Source: an uncultured Chryseobacterium sp. (lineage in GTDB: Bacteria; Bacteroidota; Bacteroidia; Flavobacteriales; Weeksellaceae). From it: DNA of 48,174 nucleotides. The DNA lies in the NCBI RefSeq assembly GCF_913776365.1, contig NZ_CAJYMO010000037.1:1-48174 (forward strand), in the 5' to 3' direction. The notes under the pieces are model-generated. The model made no database searches. It had not been told where the DNA came from and saw only the letters and a list, made by a program, of their open reading frames with translations. Both the position numbers and the translations under genes were made by a program. This document shows positions 8,177 through 16,021 of the stretch, piece by piece; the stretch's first letter is position 1, and every line of letters begins with the position of its first letter.

Positions 8177-9319
8177 ATGGCCATTTTTATTTATTTTATT
8201 ACGTTCATGATTGCTGCATTGGCAATTTTTTACATCCTGGGGTACGGATATCTTTTTAACGGGATCTCAAAAACCTACTTGCGGGGAAAGATGAGTGCGA
8301 ACATCGATGACGGAAAATTATTCTCTGCCAATACCATTGCGACGAAATCCCCGGTGCCTTGGGAAAAAGATCCGCAGTACAATAAAAAGGAATTGCCTGA
8401 TACGATCGCCGGGGACCTGATCCGTTCCGAAACGGCGTCTTTTATTGTGATCAAAGATGGGAAGATGCTTCACGAGCAGTACTGGAAAGGCTATCATGCC
8501 CTGTCTGCAACCAATTCTTTTTCCATGGCAAAAGCCATAACGGTCATGCTGTTGGGAAAAGCCCTGGAAGACGGAAAGATAAGGAGCCTCGACGATAAAT
8601 TCTCAGACTATTTTGAAGATTTTAAAAACAAAGATTTTGCACGAAACTTAACGCTGAAGCATCTGGCTCAGATGGAATCCGGCCTGGACTGGGATGAGGA
8701 TTACAAGAACCCGTTTCTGCCGAATGCCAGAGCCTATTACGGAAGAAGCCTGATGAAAGCGACTTTTTCAAGAAAGTTCAAATCCGATCCGGGCGAAAAG
8801 TTCGAATACCAGAGCGGATCGACACAGCTTCTGGGTTTTGCCGTAAGAAAAGCAGTGGGTCAATCGCTGGCCGGCTACCTCTCCGAAAAATTCTGGATCC
8901 CGCTGGGCATGGAACAGGATGCCACCTGGAGCACTGATGAAAGCGGCATGGAAAAGACGTATTGCTGCATCCATTCCAATGCAAGAGACTTTGCCAAACT
9001 GGGGCAACTGTTTCTGAATAACGGAAAAGTGGGTCACCAGCAGCTTCTGAGCCCTTATTTTATCGAACAGATGAAAACCCCGACGAAGAGATCCGGTGAA
9101 ATTTACGGAATGGGGTTTTGGGTCAATAACGACAACCCGGTGAAACATTATTATTTCCTTGGTCTTCAGGGCCAGTATATTATCATGGTTCCGGAGTACA
9201 ATATGGTGATCGTAAGAACCGGAAGCTACAACAACCTTCCGAAAACCGACAGAGGCAGGCCGGATCAGGTGAAATTTTTAGTGAATGAAACGGTAAAGCT
9301 TTTTAGCGGGAATGAATGA
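8177..9319 (+). CDS. Membrane-anchored class C beta-lactamase-like serine hydrolase
   Basis: The 380-residue protein has an N-terminal membrane helix (residues 2-25) and a periplasmic hydrolase domain. The catalytic SxxK motif is SMAK at 116-119 and the tyrosine motif is YQS at 211-213. The layout matches the AmpC / 6-aminohexanoate-oligomer hydrolase / esterase EstB superfamily, whose members cut amide or ester bonds. The segment CCIHSNARDFAKLGQLFLNNG is typical of the NylB-like branch. The substrate cannot be told from sequence, so it should not be read as a resistance gene. Confidence 0.85.
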   Translation: MAIFIYFITFMIAALAIFYILGYGYLFNGISKTYLRGKMSANIDDGKLFSANTIATKSPVPWEKDPQYNKKELPDTIAGDLIRSETASFIVIKDGKMLHEQYWKGYHALSATNSFSMAKAITVMLLGKALEDGKIRSLDDKFSDYFEDFKNKDFARNLTLKHLAQMESGLDWDEDYKNPFLPNARAYYGRSLMKATFSRKFKSDPGEKFEYQSGSTQLLGFAVRKAVGQSLAGYLSEKFWIPLGMEQDATWSTDESGMEKTYCCIHSNARDFAKLGQLFLNNGKVGHQQLLSPYFIEQMKTPTKRSGEIYGMGFWVNNDNPVKHYYFLGLQGQYIIMVPEYNMVIVRTGSYNNLPKTDRGRPDQVKFLVNETVKLFSGNE

Positions 9320-9370
9320 TTTATAAAACACATAAAACCACCCCGTCAAAAATTCTCTGAATTTTCACCA

Positions 9371-9389
9371 CCCCTCCGATCCGGAGGGG
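9371..9389. terminator. GC-rich hairpin
   Basis: CCCCTCCG, ATC, CGGAGGGG forms a perfect 8-bp stem between the serine hydrolase and the end of dnaE. There is no T-run, so termination is likely but not certain. Confidence 0.45.
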
Positions 9390-9492
9390 AATTTGAACTG
9401 TATATTCTAAATCATTGAATCTACAATACACAGCTTAATTTTTATTATCATTTCATAATTTTAGTAAGTACAAATTTTATTACGTAAAAACT

Positions 9493-12400
9493 TTACCTAA
9501 GTCCGATATTAATTCTCTGCCTCGGCAATCCTATTTCATGGGCCTGCGGATAAGGTTTCCGCGAGGTCATGCTGACATCTTCCCGGATCTTGTGATGCAC
9601 TTGGTAATCCTTTTCCTCATTAAAGGAATATCTCGGATCGGCAATCATCTGCATTTTGGCCATTTTATGGACGGTCATGGTCGGGAAATGGTAATCGATC
9701 TCTACGGTTCCGAGCAGCAGGTAGCAGCCACCGCCCTGGAAATCATATTCTTTCAGGCTGTCCGGAAAGTGGGCGGTATCGAAATATTCGCCGTTCACAT
9801 CAATCCAGGTCCCGAAATACATCGCTCCTTTTTTAGTCGGCACATGTTTCCTGGAAATCAGGTAAGCCAGCATTTTCACCTGCCGCTTATGGTATTTTGC
9901 CAGGTCTTTCACAAATACCGAACCCCGGTATCGGGTCTGGAGCAGATCAAAAGGAGAACATGAAACCGGGAACCCGATTATTTCAATCTCATCAAATGCG
10001 TCTTCAAAACGCTCCCTTTTCAGCTCCGGGAGCCGGAATTCCTGCACGGGTTCCTCAATCAGCATCAGTCCGCGGTGTTCAGGCCTGAAATTCCCCAGCA
10101 GCATCCGGGCTTCCACCAGCAGCTCGTTTTTCTGCTTGCCGGTGAAGCGGAACGCACCGATAAAAATTAAGGTCTGCACCGCTTCCACACCTGCAGGAAC
10201 GCGCCTGATGAAATCTTCCAAAGAGGTAAAACTTCCGTGCTTTTCACGCTCTTCCATCATTTTACCGGTTATTTTTGTTTCAAGCCTTTCCAGCAGGCCG
10301 AATCCCAGATAAATATGATCTCCCCTAAGCGTTGTCTGTACTTCACTTGAATTTACGCACGGGAGCTGTATATTCCCGCCGGACATTTTAGCCTCATGGA
10401 TGTATACTTCGGTGCGGTAAAAACCGCCCTGGTTGTTGATGACGGAAACCATAAATTCCAGGGGATAATAGACTTTCAGGTACAGGCTCTGATAGCTTTC
10501 TACCGCGTAAGAAGCAGAGTGTGCCTTGCAGAAGGAGTAGCCGGCAAAAGACTCAATCTGCCGGAAAGCTTCAGCAGTCAGCGCTTCAGAATGCCCTTCA
10601 TTTTTGCATTTTTCAAAAAAATTAGCCTTAACTTCCTGCAGTTTCTCTATGGACCTTCCTTTTCCGCTCATCGCCCTGCGGAGGGTGTCTGCATCCGCCA
10701 GGGATACGCCTCCGAAATACTGGGCAATTTTGATCACGTCTTCCTGGTAGACCATGATTCCGTACGTTTCTTTCAGGTTTTCTTCAAATACCGGATGGAA
10801 ATATTCAAACTGATCGGGATGGTTGTGCCTGAAAATATACTCCCGCATCATTCCGCTCTGGGCCACTCCGGGACGGATAATGGAAGAAGCAGCGACCAGG
10901 GTCCTGTAGTTGTCGCATTTCAGTCTTCTGAGCAATCCCCGCATTGCCGGGGATTCAATATAAAAGCAGCCGATGGTTTTTCCTACGGCCAGGTATGCGT
11001 TGGCTTCCGGTTCATTTTTAGAAATACGGGTATCGCGGATGTCCACATCTATTCCCCGGGTTTTCTTAATGAGTGCTACGGTATCATCAATCGTTCCCAA
11101 TCCGCGCTGGGAAAGGATATCAACTTTTTCAAGCCCGATGTCTTCCGCCGTATCCATATCGAACTGAGCAATCGGAAAACCTTTGGGCGGCATTTCCAGG
11201 GCGGTAAAATTGGTAACCGGTTCTTCGGAGATCAGGATTCCGCAGGCATGCATGCTTCGCTGGTTCGGAAATTTTTCCATCATGGCACCGTAGCGGTGGA
11301 CATGCTTCACAATGGAATTGCGGTCATGCTTTTCAACAGGATCATTCGCCAGGCTGTCCAGCTCCTCTTTGGGCAGTCCGAAAACCTTGCCTACTTCACG
11401 GAAAATCGATTTGTACTTAAACTGAACGTTTGTTCCGCAGAAGGCCACATGTTCTTTCCCGTATCTTTTAAAAATATATTCAAGGATCGTATCCCGGTTC
11501 TGCCAGCTCCAGTCGATATCGAAATCCGGAGGCGACTTCCGGTTCAGGTTCAGGAAGCGCTCAAAATACAGGTCCAGTTCCAGCGGGCAGATATCGGTAA
11601 TCCCCAGACAGTAGCTGACAATGGAATTGGCTCCGCTTCCCCTTCCCACGTGCATCAGGCCCATGCGGTTGCTGTAGCGTACGATATCCCAGGTGATCAG
11701 GAAGTAGGAACAGAAGTTACGGTTATCGATCACTTCCAGTTCCCGGTCCACTCTCTGTCTGGCTTCCTTATGACCGGTTCCATATCTTTTTTCAAGTCCC
11801 AAGTAAGCCAGCCTGGTCAGCATCTTCAGGTCGGAAGCTTTTGATTTCGTATAATGCTGTTTGTTACGGACTTTTTCAAAATCAAATTCAAAGCTACATG
11901 CATCAAGAAGTTTTTTTGTGTTCTCAATGATTTCAGGATGGAACTGAAAATCGGCGATAACTTCCCTTTCCGGTTTCAGGTATTCGGATTTCCGGCAGGT
12001 ATCCTGTTCCGTGAGCATTGATAACAGGGTATTTTTATCAATGGCCCTGAGGATCTGGTGCAGGTTGTACTCTTTCTGGGAACTGAAGGTTACCGGCTGA
12101 AGGATGACCATTCTGGAGAGGTGTTTTTTCAGTTCAGGCCGTACCAGGAGATTCAGTTCCTCTTCCCGGATGCCGATATATTCATTATCCCTGAGTTCTT
12201 CCGGCATATTTTGCAGCGGGTACACAACAAATACATTCTCGAAACCGGGAGCGGTTTCCGGAAGTTCTGCCCCGTCGCAGTTATGGGCGGTCATCATGCG
12301 GTTTACTTCCCCGATTCCGGAAAATTCCCGGGCGATCGCAATGTACAGCAGCCGGTTTTCTTTCCTGATTTCCATCCCGGCAACAGGCTTTATTCCTGCT

Positions 12401-12558
12401 TCTTCACACTGTTTCTTAAAATCGTAAATGGCCGTAACGGTATTGATATCGGTAAGCACCAGGGTCTTAATCTCCAGGGCTTTGGCTTTTTGTACGAGCT
12501 CTTCTACGGAGAGGGTGCCGTAACGCAGGCTGTGGAAGGAATGGCAATTGAGGTACAT
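9493..12558 (-). CDS. Accessory DNA polymerase III alpha subunit (DnaE2/ImuC-like)
   Basis: This is a C-family polymerase of 1021 residues, shorter than a replicative DnaE (about 1160), with no obvious C-terminal tau-binding region. The N-terminal PHP domain is degenerate: the usual TDH motif reads TDIN near residue 38. The polymerase core is intact, with GRGSGANSIVSYCLG near residue 307 and the catalytic PPDFDID near 341-347. An OB-like region lies near the end. It starts 9 bp after the dinB stop, so the two are one transcript. Pairing a second DnaE with a Y-family enzyme is the hallmark of damage-induced translesion cassettes, where this subunit extends past lesions. Confidence 0.9.
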   Translation of the reverse strand: MYLNCHSFHSLRYGTLSVEELVQKAKALEIKTLVLTDINTVTAIYDFKKQCEEAGIKPVAGMEIRKENRLLYIAIAREFSGIGEVNRMMTAHNCDGAELPETAPGFENVFVVYPLQNMPEELRDNEYIGIREEELNLLVRPELKKHLSRMVILQPVTFSSQKEYNLHQILRAIDKNTLLSMLTEQDTCRKSEYLKPEREVIADFQFHPEIIENTKKLLDACSFEFDFEKVRNKQHYTKSKASDLKMLTRLAYLGLEKRYGTGHKEARQRVDRELEVIDNRNFCSYFLITWDIVRYSNRMGLMHVGRGSGANSIVSYCLGITDICPLELDLYFERFLNLNRKSPPDFDIDWSWQNRDTILEYIFKRYGKEHVAFCGTNVQFKYKSIFREVGKVFGLPKEELDSLANDPVEKHDRNSIVKHVHRYGAMMEKFPNQRSMHACGILISEEPVTNFTALEMPPKGFPIAQFDMDTAEDIGLEKVDILSQRGLGTIDDTVALIKKTRGIDVDIRDTRISKNEPEANAYLAVGKTIGCFYIESPAMRGLLRRLKCDNYRTLVAASSIIRPGVAQSGMMREYIFRHNHPDQFEYFHPVFEENLKETYGIMVYQEDVIKIAQYFGGVSLADADTLRRAMSGKGRSIEKLQEVKANFFEKCKNEGHSEALTAEAFRQIESFAGYSFCKAHSASYAVESYQSLYLKVYYPLEFMVSVINNQGGFYRTEVYIHEAKMSGGNIQLPCVNSSEVQTTLRGDHIYLGFGLLERLETKITGKMMEEREKHGSFTSLEDFIRRVPAGVEAVQTLIFIGAFRFTGKQKNELLVEARMLLGNFRPEHRGLMLIEEPVQEFRLPELKRERFEDAFDEIEIIGFPVSCSPFDLLQTRYRGSVFVKDLAKYHKRQVKMLAYLISRKHVPTKKGAMYFGTWIDVNGEYFDTAHFPDSLKEYDFQGGGCYLLLGTVEIDYHFPTMTVHKMAKMQMIADPRYSFNEEKDYQVHHKIREDVSMTSRKPYPQAHEIGLPRQRINIGLR

Positions 12559-12567
12559 AACAAAAGA

Positions 12568-13728
12568 TTAAAGGGTTGTTTTATTTTCTAGATCGAATCC
12601 CGAAGCCCTGCCGACGGCATCCGCTCCGAAACGGTTTTTGAGGTAATCCATGGTCTGGTATAAATTCATCTGTTCCTCAGTATCTTCGAACAGGTTCATC
12701 TGGTGGTTCCCATGAACCAAGTCGGTAAACCGGAGACCGATCAGGCGGATCCGCATCCTGCGGGTATACAGCCGGTTGAAGAGTTCCAGGGCTACTCTTG
12801 ACAGGGTATGGTCTGCCGAAGTGTATGCCACCCGGCTCTGCTTGGTTTCAGTGTCAAAATTGGCATACCGGATCTTTACGGCTACCGTTGAGGCCAGCCA
12901 CTTTTCCTGCCTCAGCTGGTAGGCCAGTTTTTCCGCCATTCCGCTCAGGAGTATCTTTATTTCCGGAATATCAATCGTATCGGTGGCAAAGGTTTTTTCT
13001 GCGGAAACGGATTTGCGTTCGGAATATGGGATTACCGGATTTTCATCAATGCCGTTGGCCTTTTTCCAGAGTTCTTCACCGTTTGCCCCGATCATCTGCT
13101 GCAGGACGGTTACCGGCATTTCAGACAGCGTATGAATGGTACGGACCCCGATCCTGGAAAGAAGCTGAAAGGTTTTGATGCCGACCATCGGGATTTTTCT
13201 TACGGATAACGGGTTCAGGAAAGGCCTGATCTCAGCATTTGTGATTTTCAGTTTTCCACCCGGCTTTGCTTCCCCGGTTCCGATTTTGGACACTGTTTTA
13301 TTGGCAGAGAGCGCAAAACTGATCGGCAGCCCTGCTTCTTTGACTACGGCCGCTGCAATCTCCCGGGTCCACTGGTAGCATCCGAAGAATTTGTCCATAC
13401 CGGAAAGATCCAGGTAAAATTCGTCGATGCTTGCTTTTTCCATTACCGGAACTTTTTCCCGGATAATTTCCGTTACCGTGTGGGATAGATTGGAATAAAG
13501 CTCATAATCGCCTTTGATGATTTTTACTTCCGGACAGAGCCTCAGTGCCATCCGGACAGGCATGGCAGAATGGATCCCGAACCGGCGTGCTTCATAGGAA
13601 CAGGAGGCCACCACGCCGCGGTCTCCCCCTCCGATGATCAGGGGAATTCCCTGAAGGGCAGTATTATTACGTCTTTCACAGGAAATGAAGAACGCATCAA
13701 GGTCCATATGTACAATTGCACGGTTCAC
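12568..13728 (-). CDS. dinB: Y-family DNA polymerase (DinB/Pol IV or ImuB-like)
   Basis: This 386-residue translesion polymerase starts at GTG 13728 (MNRAIVHMDLDAFF). The catalytic carboxylates are in MDLDAFF (Asp9) and SIDEFYLD (Asp102, Glu103), so the active site is intact. That separates it from classical ImuB, which lacks these residues. QMNLF at 343-347 is a clear beta-clamp-binding motif, and a second similar motif QMNLY follows ten residues later. It is first in the operon with the accessory DnaE. The -7 element ends only 4 bp before the start codon, so the message should have almost no leader. Confidence 0.92.
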   Translation of the reverse strand: MNRAIVHMDLDAFFISCERRNNTALQGIPLIIGGGDRGVVASCSYEARRFGIHSAMPVRMALRLCPEVKIIKGDYELYSNLSHTVTEIIREKVPVMEKASIDEFYLDLSGMDKFFGCYQWTREIAAAVVKEAGLPISFALSANKTVSKIGTGEAKPGGKLKITNAEIRPFLNPLSVRKIPMVGIKTFQLLSRIGVRTIHTLSEMPVTVLQQMIGANGEELWKKANGIDENPVIPYSERKSVSAEKTFATDTIDIPEIKILLSGMAEKLAYQLRQEKWLASTVAVKIRYANFDTETKQSRVAYTSADHTLSRVALELFNRLYTRRMRIRLIGLRFTDLVHGNHQMNLFEDTEEQMNLYQTMDYLKNRFGADAVGRASGFDLENKTTL

Positions 13729-13732
13729 GTTA

Positions 13733-13740
13733 CAAAACTA
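13733..13740 (-). promoter_or_regulatory. dinB-dnaE promoter, -7 element TAGTTTTG
   Basis: An exact TAnnTTTG on the reverse strand directly abuts operator 1 (13741-13755). Transcription should begin at or next to the GTG start (13728), giving a leaderless or nearly leaderless mRNA. Confidence 0.6.
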
Positions 13741-13755
13741 GATACAATTTGTATC
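13741..13755. promoter_or_regulatory. Operator 1 of the HTH-S24 repressor
   Basis: GATACAATTTGTATC is a perfect palindrome with 7-bp arms and a central T. It touches the dinB -7 element and lies where the -33 region of the repressor promoter should be. An identical copy starts 33 bp away, about three helical turns, so bound dimers would lie on the same face. Binding by the adjacent repressor is inferred. Confidence 0.75.
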
Positions 13756-13763
13756 ATTTTTCA

Positions 13764-13771
13764 TATATTTG
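13764..13771 (+). promoter_or_regulatory. Repressor promoter, -7 element TATATTTG
   Basis: An exact TAnnTTTG lies between the two operators, 18 bp before the ATG at 13790. The expected start of transcription falls inside operator 2, which fits autorepression. Confidence 0.6.
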
Positions 13772-13773
13772 CT

Positions 13774-13788
13774 GATACAATTTGTATC
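13774..13788. promoter_or_regulatory. Operator 2 of the HTH-S24 repressor
   Basis: A second perfect GATACAATTTGTATC, one base before the repressor ATG. Confidence 0.75.
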
Positions 13789-13789
13789 A

Positions 13790-14563
13790 ATGTCAGTTTT
13801 TTCAGATAACATCAGGTTTTTAAGGACTCAGAAAAGTTTATCCCAGCAGGAGCTGGCGGATAAAATTTCAATGAGCAGGGTAAGGTATTCCAAATACGAA
13901 GACGGCCGTTCAGAGGCTCCGTATGAAGTGCTGATCAGGATTTCCAAGTACTTTAACCTGAGTATTGATCTGCTTCTGACGGTAGACATCCGCAAATATC
14001 CGCTGGAAGATATCCTCAAGCTGCCGGATAACAGGATCGTGCTGCCGGTTGTAGTGGATACACTGGGCAACAACAGCATTGAGATTGTTCCGCAGAAAGC
14101 TTCGATGGGCTACCTGTCCGGGTACAGCGACCCGGAATATATCGAAAGCCTGCAAAGAATTTCTTTGCCCTTCCTGGTAAACGGGAAATACAGGGCCTTT
14201 CCGGCTAAAGGGGATTCGATGCCGCCTTTTAAGGACGGTTCATATATTATCGGGAAATATGTTGAAAACACAGAAGACTTAAAACCGGATAAAAGCTATG
14301 TTTTCGTAACACTGAATGACGGGATTACGTATAAGAGATTTAAGGCTAAAAAGAAAAAATCGGTAACTGTTGCCGCGGATAATTCATTTTACAGGCCTTA
14401 TGATATTCCGTTAGGCGAGATCGTAGAAATCTGGCAGTATGCTTCAGGTATTTTCCCGGAGGATTTTGAGCCGGACATCCTGGAGAACCACAGCATCAAA
14501 GATATGTTCCTGGAACTGAGAAAAGACATCAGCCGACTGGAAAATACCATTACCAAGGTATAA
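13790..14563 (+). CDS. LexA-like repressor: HTH-XRE plus S24 peptidase domain
   Basis: ATG 13790 is chosen because an in-frame TTG upstream lies inside the promoter. The 257-residue protein has an XRE helix-turn-helix (residues 7-62, SLSQQELADKISMSRVRYSKYE) and an S24 domain with catalytic Ser143 (GDSM) and Lys182 (YKRF). Such repressors self-cleave during DNA damage. Around the expected cleavage point the sequence is KASMGYLSGY, so the usual Ala-Gly reads Met-Gly (106-107). It probably represses itself and the divergent dinB-dnaE operon through the two palindromes. A role in tailocin control is possible, but no copy of its operator is seen there. Confidence 0.88.
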   Translation: MSVFSDNIRFLRTQKSLSQQELADKISMSRVRYSKYEDGRSEAPYEVLIRISKYFNLSIDLLLTVDIRKYPLEDILKLPDNRIVLPVVVDTLGNNSIEIVPQKASMGYLSGYSDPEYIESLQRISLPFLVNGKYRAFPAKGDSMPPFKDGSYIIGKYVENTEDLKPDKSYVFVTLNDGITYKRFKAKKKKSVTVAADNSFYRPYDIPLGEIVEIWQYASGIFPEDFEPDILENHSIKDMFLELRKDISRLENTITKV

Positions 14564-14959
14564 TCTGAATATTGCCGGTCTTATTTCCGGTATTTACTTT
14601 ATCATACTATACATTTCATATCTATTCCCGTGAGAATACCGGACGAACGCGGGCTGGAACAGACCTGATGCTGCCATTGTACAGGATAAAGATATTTTAA
14701 GATGATATTTCAGGCAGGCATCAGATACAGCCGCTTTATTTGCGGATATCATACATATCATGAGTGCTGCCTTAAAAAGACATGCTATAAAAATTTAACA
14801 ATCAACAGTTTAGAACCTTCTTTAATTTTCCTTCTATTGATAATTTTGCGATAATTTTTGTATGTACTGCAGGCAAAAGATATTTAAATTCAAAAAATAT
14901 CACTCATTATTGAAAAATTATATTAATTTTATAATCGTTAAACAAAAACAAATAGTATT
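14564..14959. other. Long AT-rich leader or intergenic stretch
   Basis: No gene is seen in 396 bp. TAATTTTG at 14841-14848 is a possible -7 element for the lipoprotein gene at 14960, implying a leader of about 105 nt. No conserved structure is recognised. Confidence 0.45.
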
Positions 14960-15337
14960 ATGAAAAATCAAATTTTAACATTGGTCTTTTCAGGATTCTG
15001 CATGCTTTCGTGTGCTACGGAAAATTTGTCAGCAAACAATGCAGAGGGTATGAAAACGGACCCGATGGTGAACTTCGACAAAGCGATGAAAAGCCTGACA
15101 AAGCCCGAAAACCAATCCTCTCCTGAAGAGAAAACAGGGAACGGCGCTGTCCTCAACGAAAAAAGCAAGCAGATCCTGTATCTGGCATCAAAAGAATTTA
15201 TTCTGTCCAGCGGCATTACCCAGGCAGAACTCACGGCCGGTACTTCCGATAACAGGGAAAAAACCATTTCACTGGCAAACAGGATGTATTTTGAGAAATA
15301 CCAAAATATCCAGAAACAGCTGAAATCCGAAAAATAA
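14960..15337 (+). CDS. Small lipoprotein of unknown function
   Basis: The product has 125 residues with a lipoprotein signal ending MLSC (Cys18). The mature part is charged and mostly helical, with a run from residue 62 to the end (NEKSKQILYLASKEFILSSG..RMYFEKYQNIQKQL). No domain is recognised. The secreted-protein gene at 15399 follows after 61 bp on the same strand and may be co-transcribed. Confidence 0.65.
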   Translation: MKNQILTLVFSGFCMLSCATENLSANNAEGMKTDPMVNFDKAMKSLTKPENQSSPEEKTGNGAVLNEKSKQILYLASKEFILSSGITQAELTAGTSDNREKTISLANRMYFEKYQNIQKQLKSEK

Positions 15338-15398
15338 TTTTCAGCCGTTCTTATGAATTTTCCATTACAGACCCAATTCATCCATTAAATTTTTATCT

Positions 15399-15905
15399 AT
15401 GAAAAAACTCATATTTCTTTTTGCTCTTTTTACAGGCTTCGTTAGCTTCGCACAAGGTCCCCTGCATATTTATAATTATTCAAGCTATGATCTTTCCGGC
15501 AGGCTGTATGCCAATTCTCCTTCCAACTGCCTTCCGGAAGTATTTACTATCTACAGTGTACCGGCAGGCCAGATGGTAGATATAAAATCATTCAATACCA
15601 GCAACTTATCCAATCCTCCTGTTAATACATGGGGAGTACGGACTTCTCCTGCAGGCGGTACCACTTCAGTATCTCCTCCTTCGGGCCTTCTGGTAACGGT
15701 GGGCAACTTTGCCCGCTGGAACTTCTACTGGTTCAAAACACGGTATGCAGGAACTTCCACCCCGACTCCGGATCCGGATTTTAATATGGGAAGCAACCTT
15801 TGCGGAATTTCTTCGGTAGACTATGTGCATGGTGTTGTTACGCAGGCAAAATGGTATTATGAACCTTCTACCAATGAGACGACACTTATTGTAGAGGATA
15901 TCTGA
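15399..15905 (+). CDS. Small secreted protein of unknown function
   Basis: The 168-residue product has a clean signal peptide (MKKLIFLFALF..SFAQ). The mature protein is rich in Ser, Pro, Tyr and Gly with two cysteines (NCLPEV and NLCGIS) that could form a disulfide, and strand-like segments such as GPLHIYNYSSYDLSG. It looks like a compact beta-sandwich. I do not recognise the family. Confidence 0.65.
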   Translation: MKKLIFLFALFTGFVSFAQGPLHIYNYSSYDLSGRLYANSPSNCLPEVFTIYSVPAGQMVDIKSFNTSNLSNPPVNTWGVRTSPAGGTTSVSPPSGLLVTVGNFARWNFYWFKTRYAGTSTPTPDPDFNMGSNLCGISSVDYVHGVVTQAKWYYEPSTNETTLIVEDI

Positions 15906-15926
15906 TCTATCCTATCAATAAAAACA

Positions 15927-15956
15927 AAAGGCTGCTCCGTTATGGAGCAGCCTTTA
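15927..15956. terminator. Strong bidirectional terminator
   Basis: AAAGGCTGCTCC and GGAGCAGCCTTT form a 12-bp perfect stem with a GTTAT loop. It lies between the secreted-protein gene and the convergent end of the tail operon, and probably ends both. Confidence 0.85.
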
Positions 15957-16021
15957 CTGACTGATCATTTAAGATCATGATACATTACAAATTATCCTGA
16001 CCAGTCCTGACAACAATACAA

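Noticed and set aside
10396-11844. 482-codon open frame on the plus strand
   Set aside because: Shadow of the DnaE gene, with no sensible domain or codon pattern; DnaE motifs on the other strand are clear.
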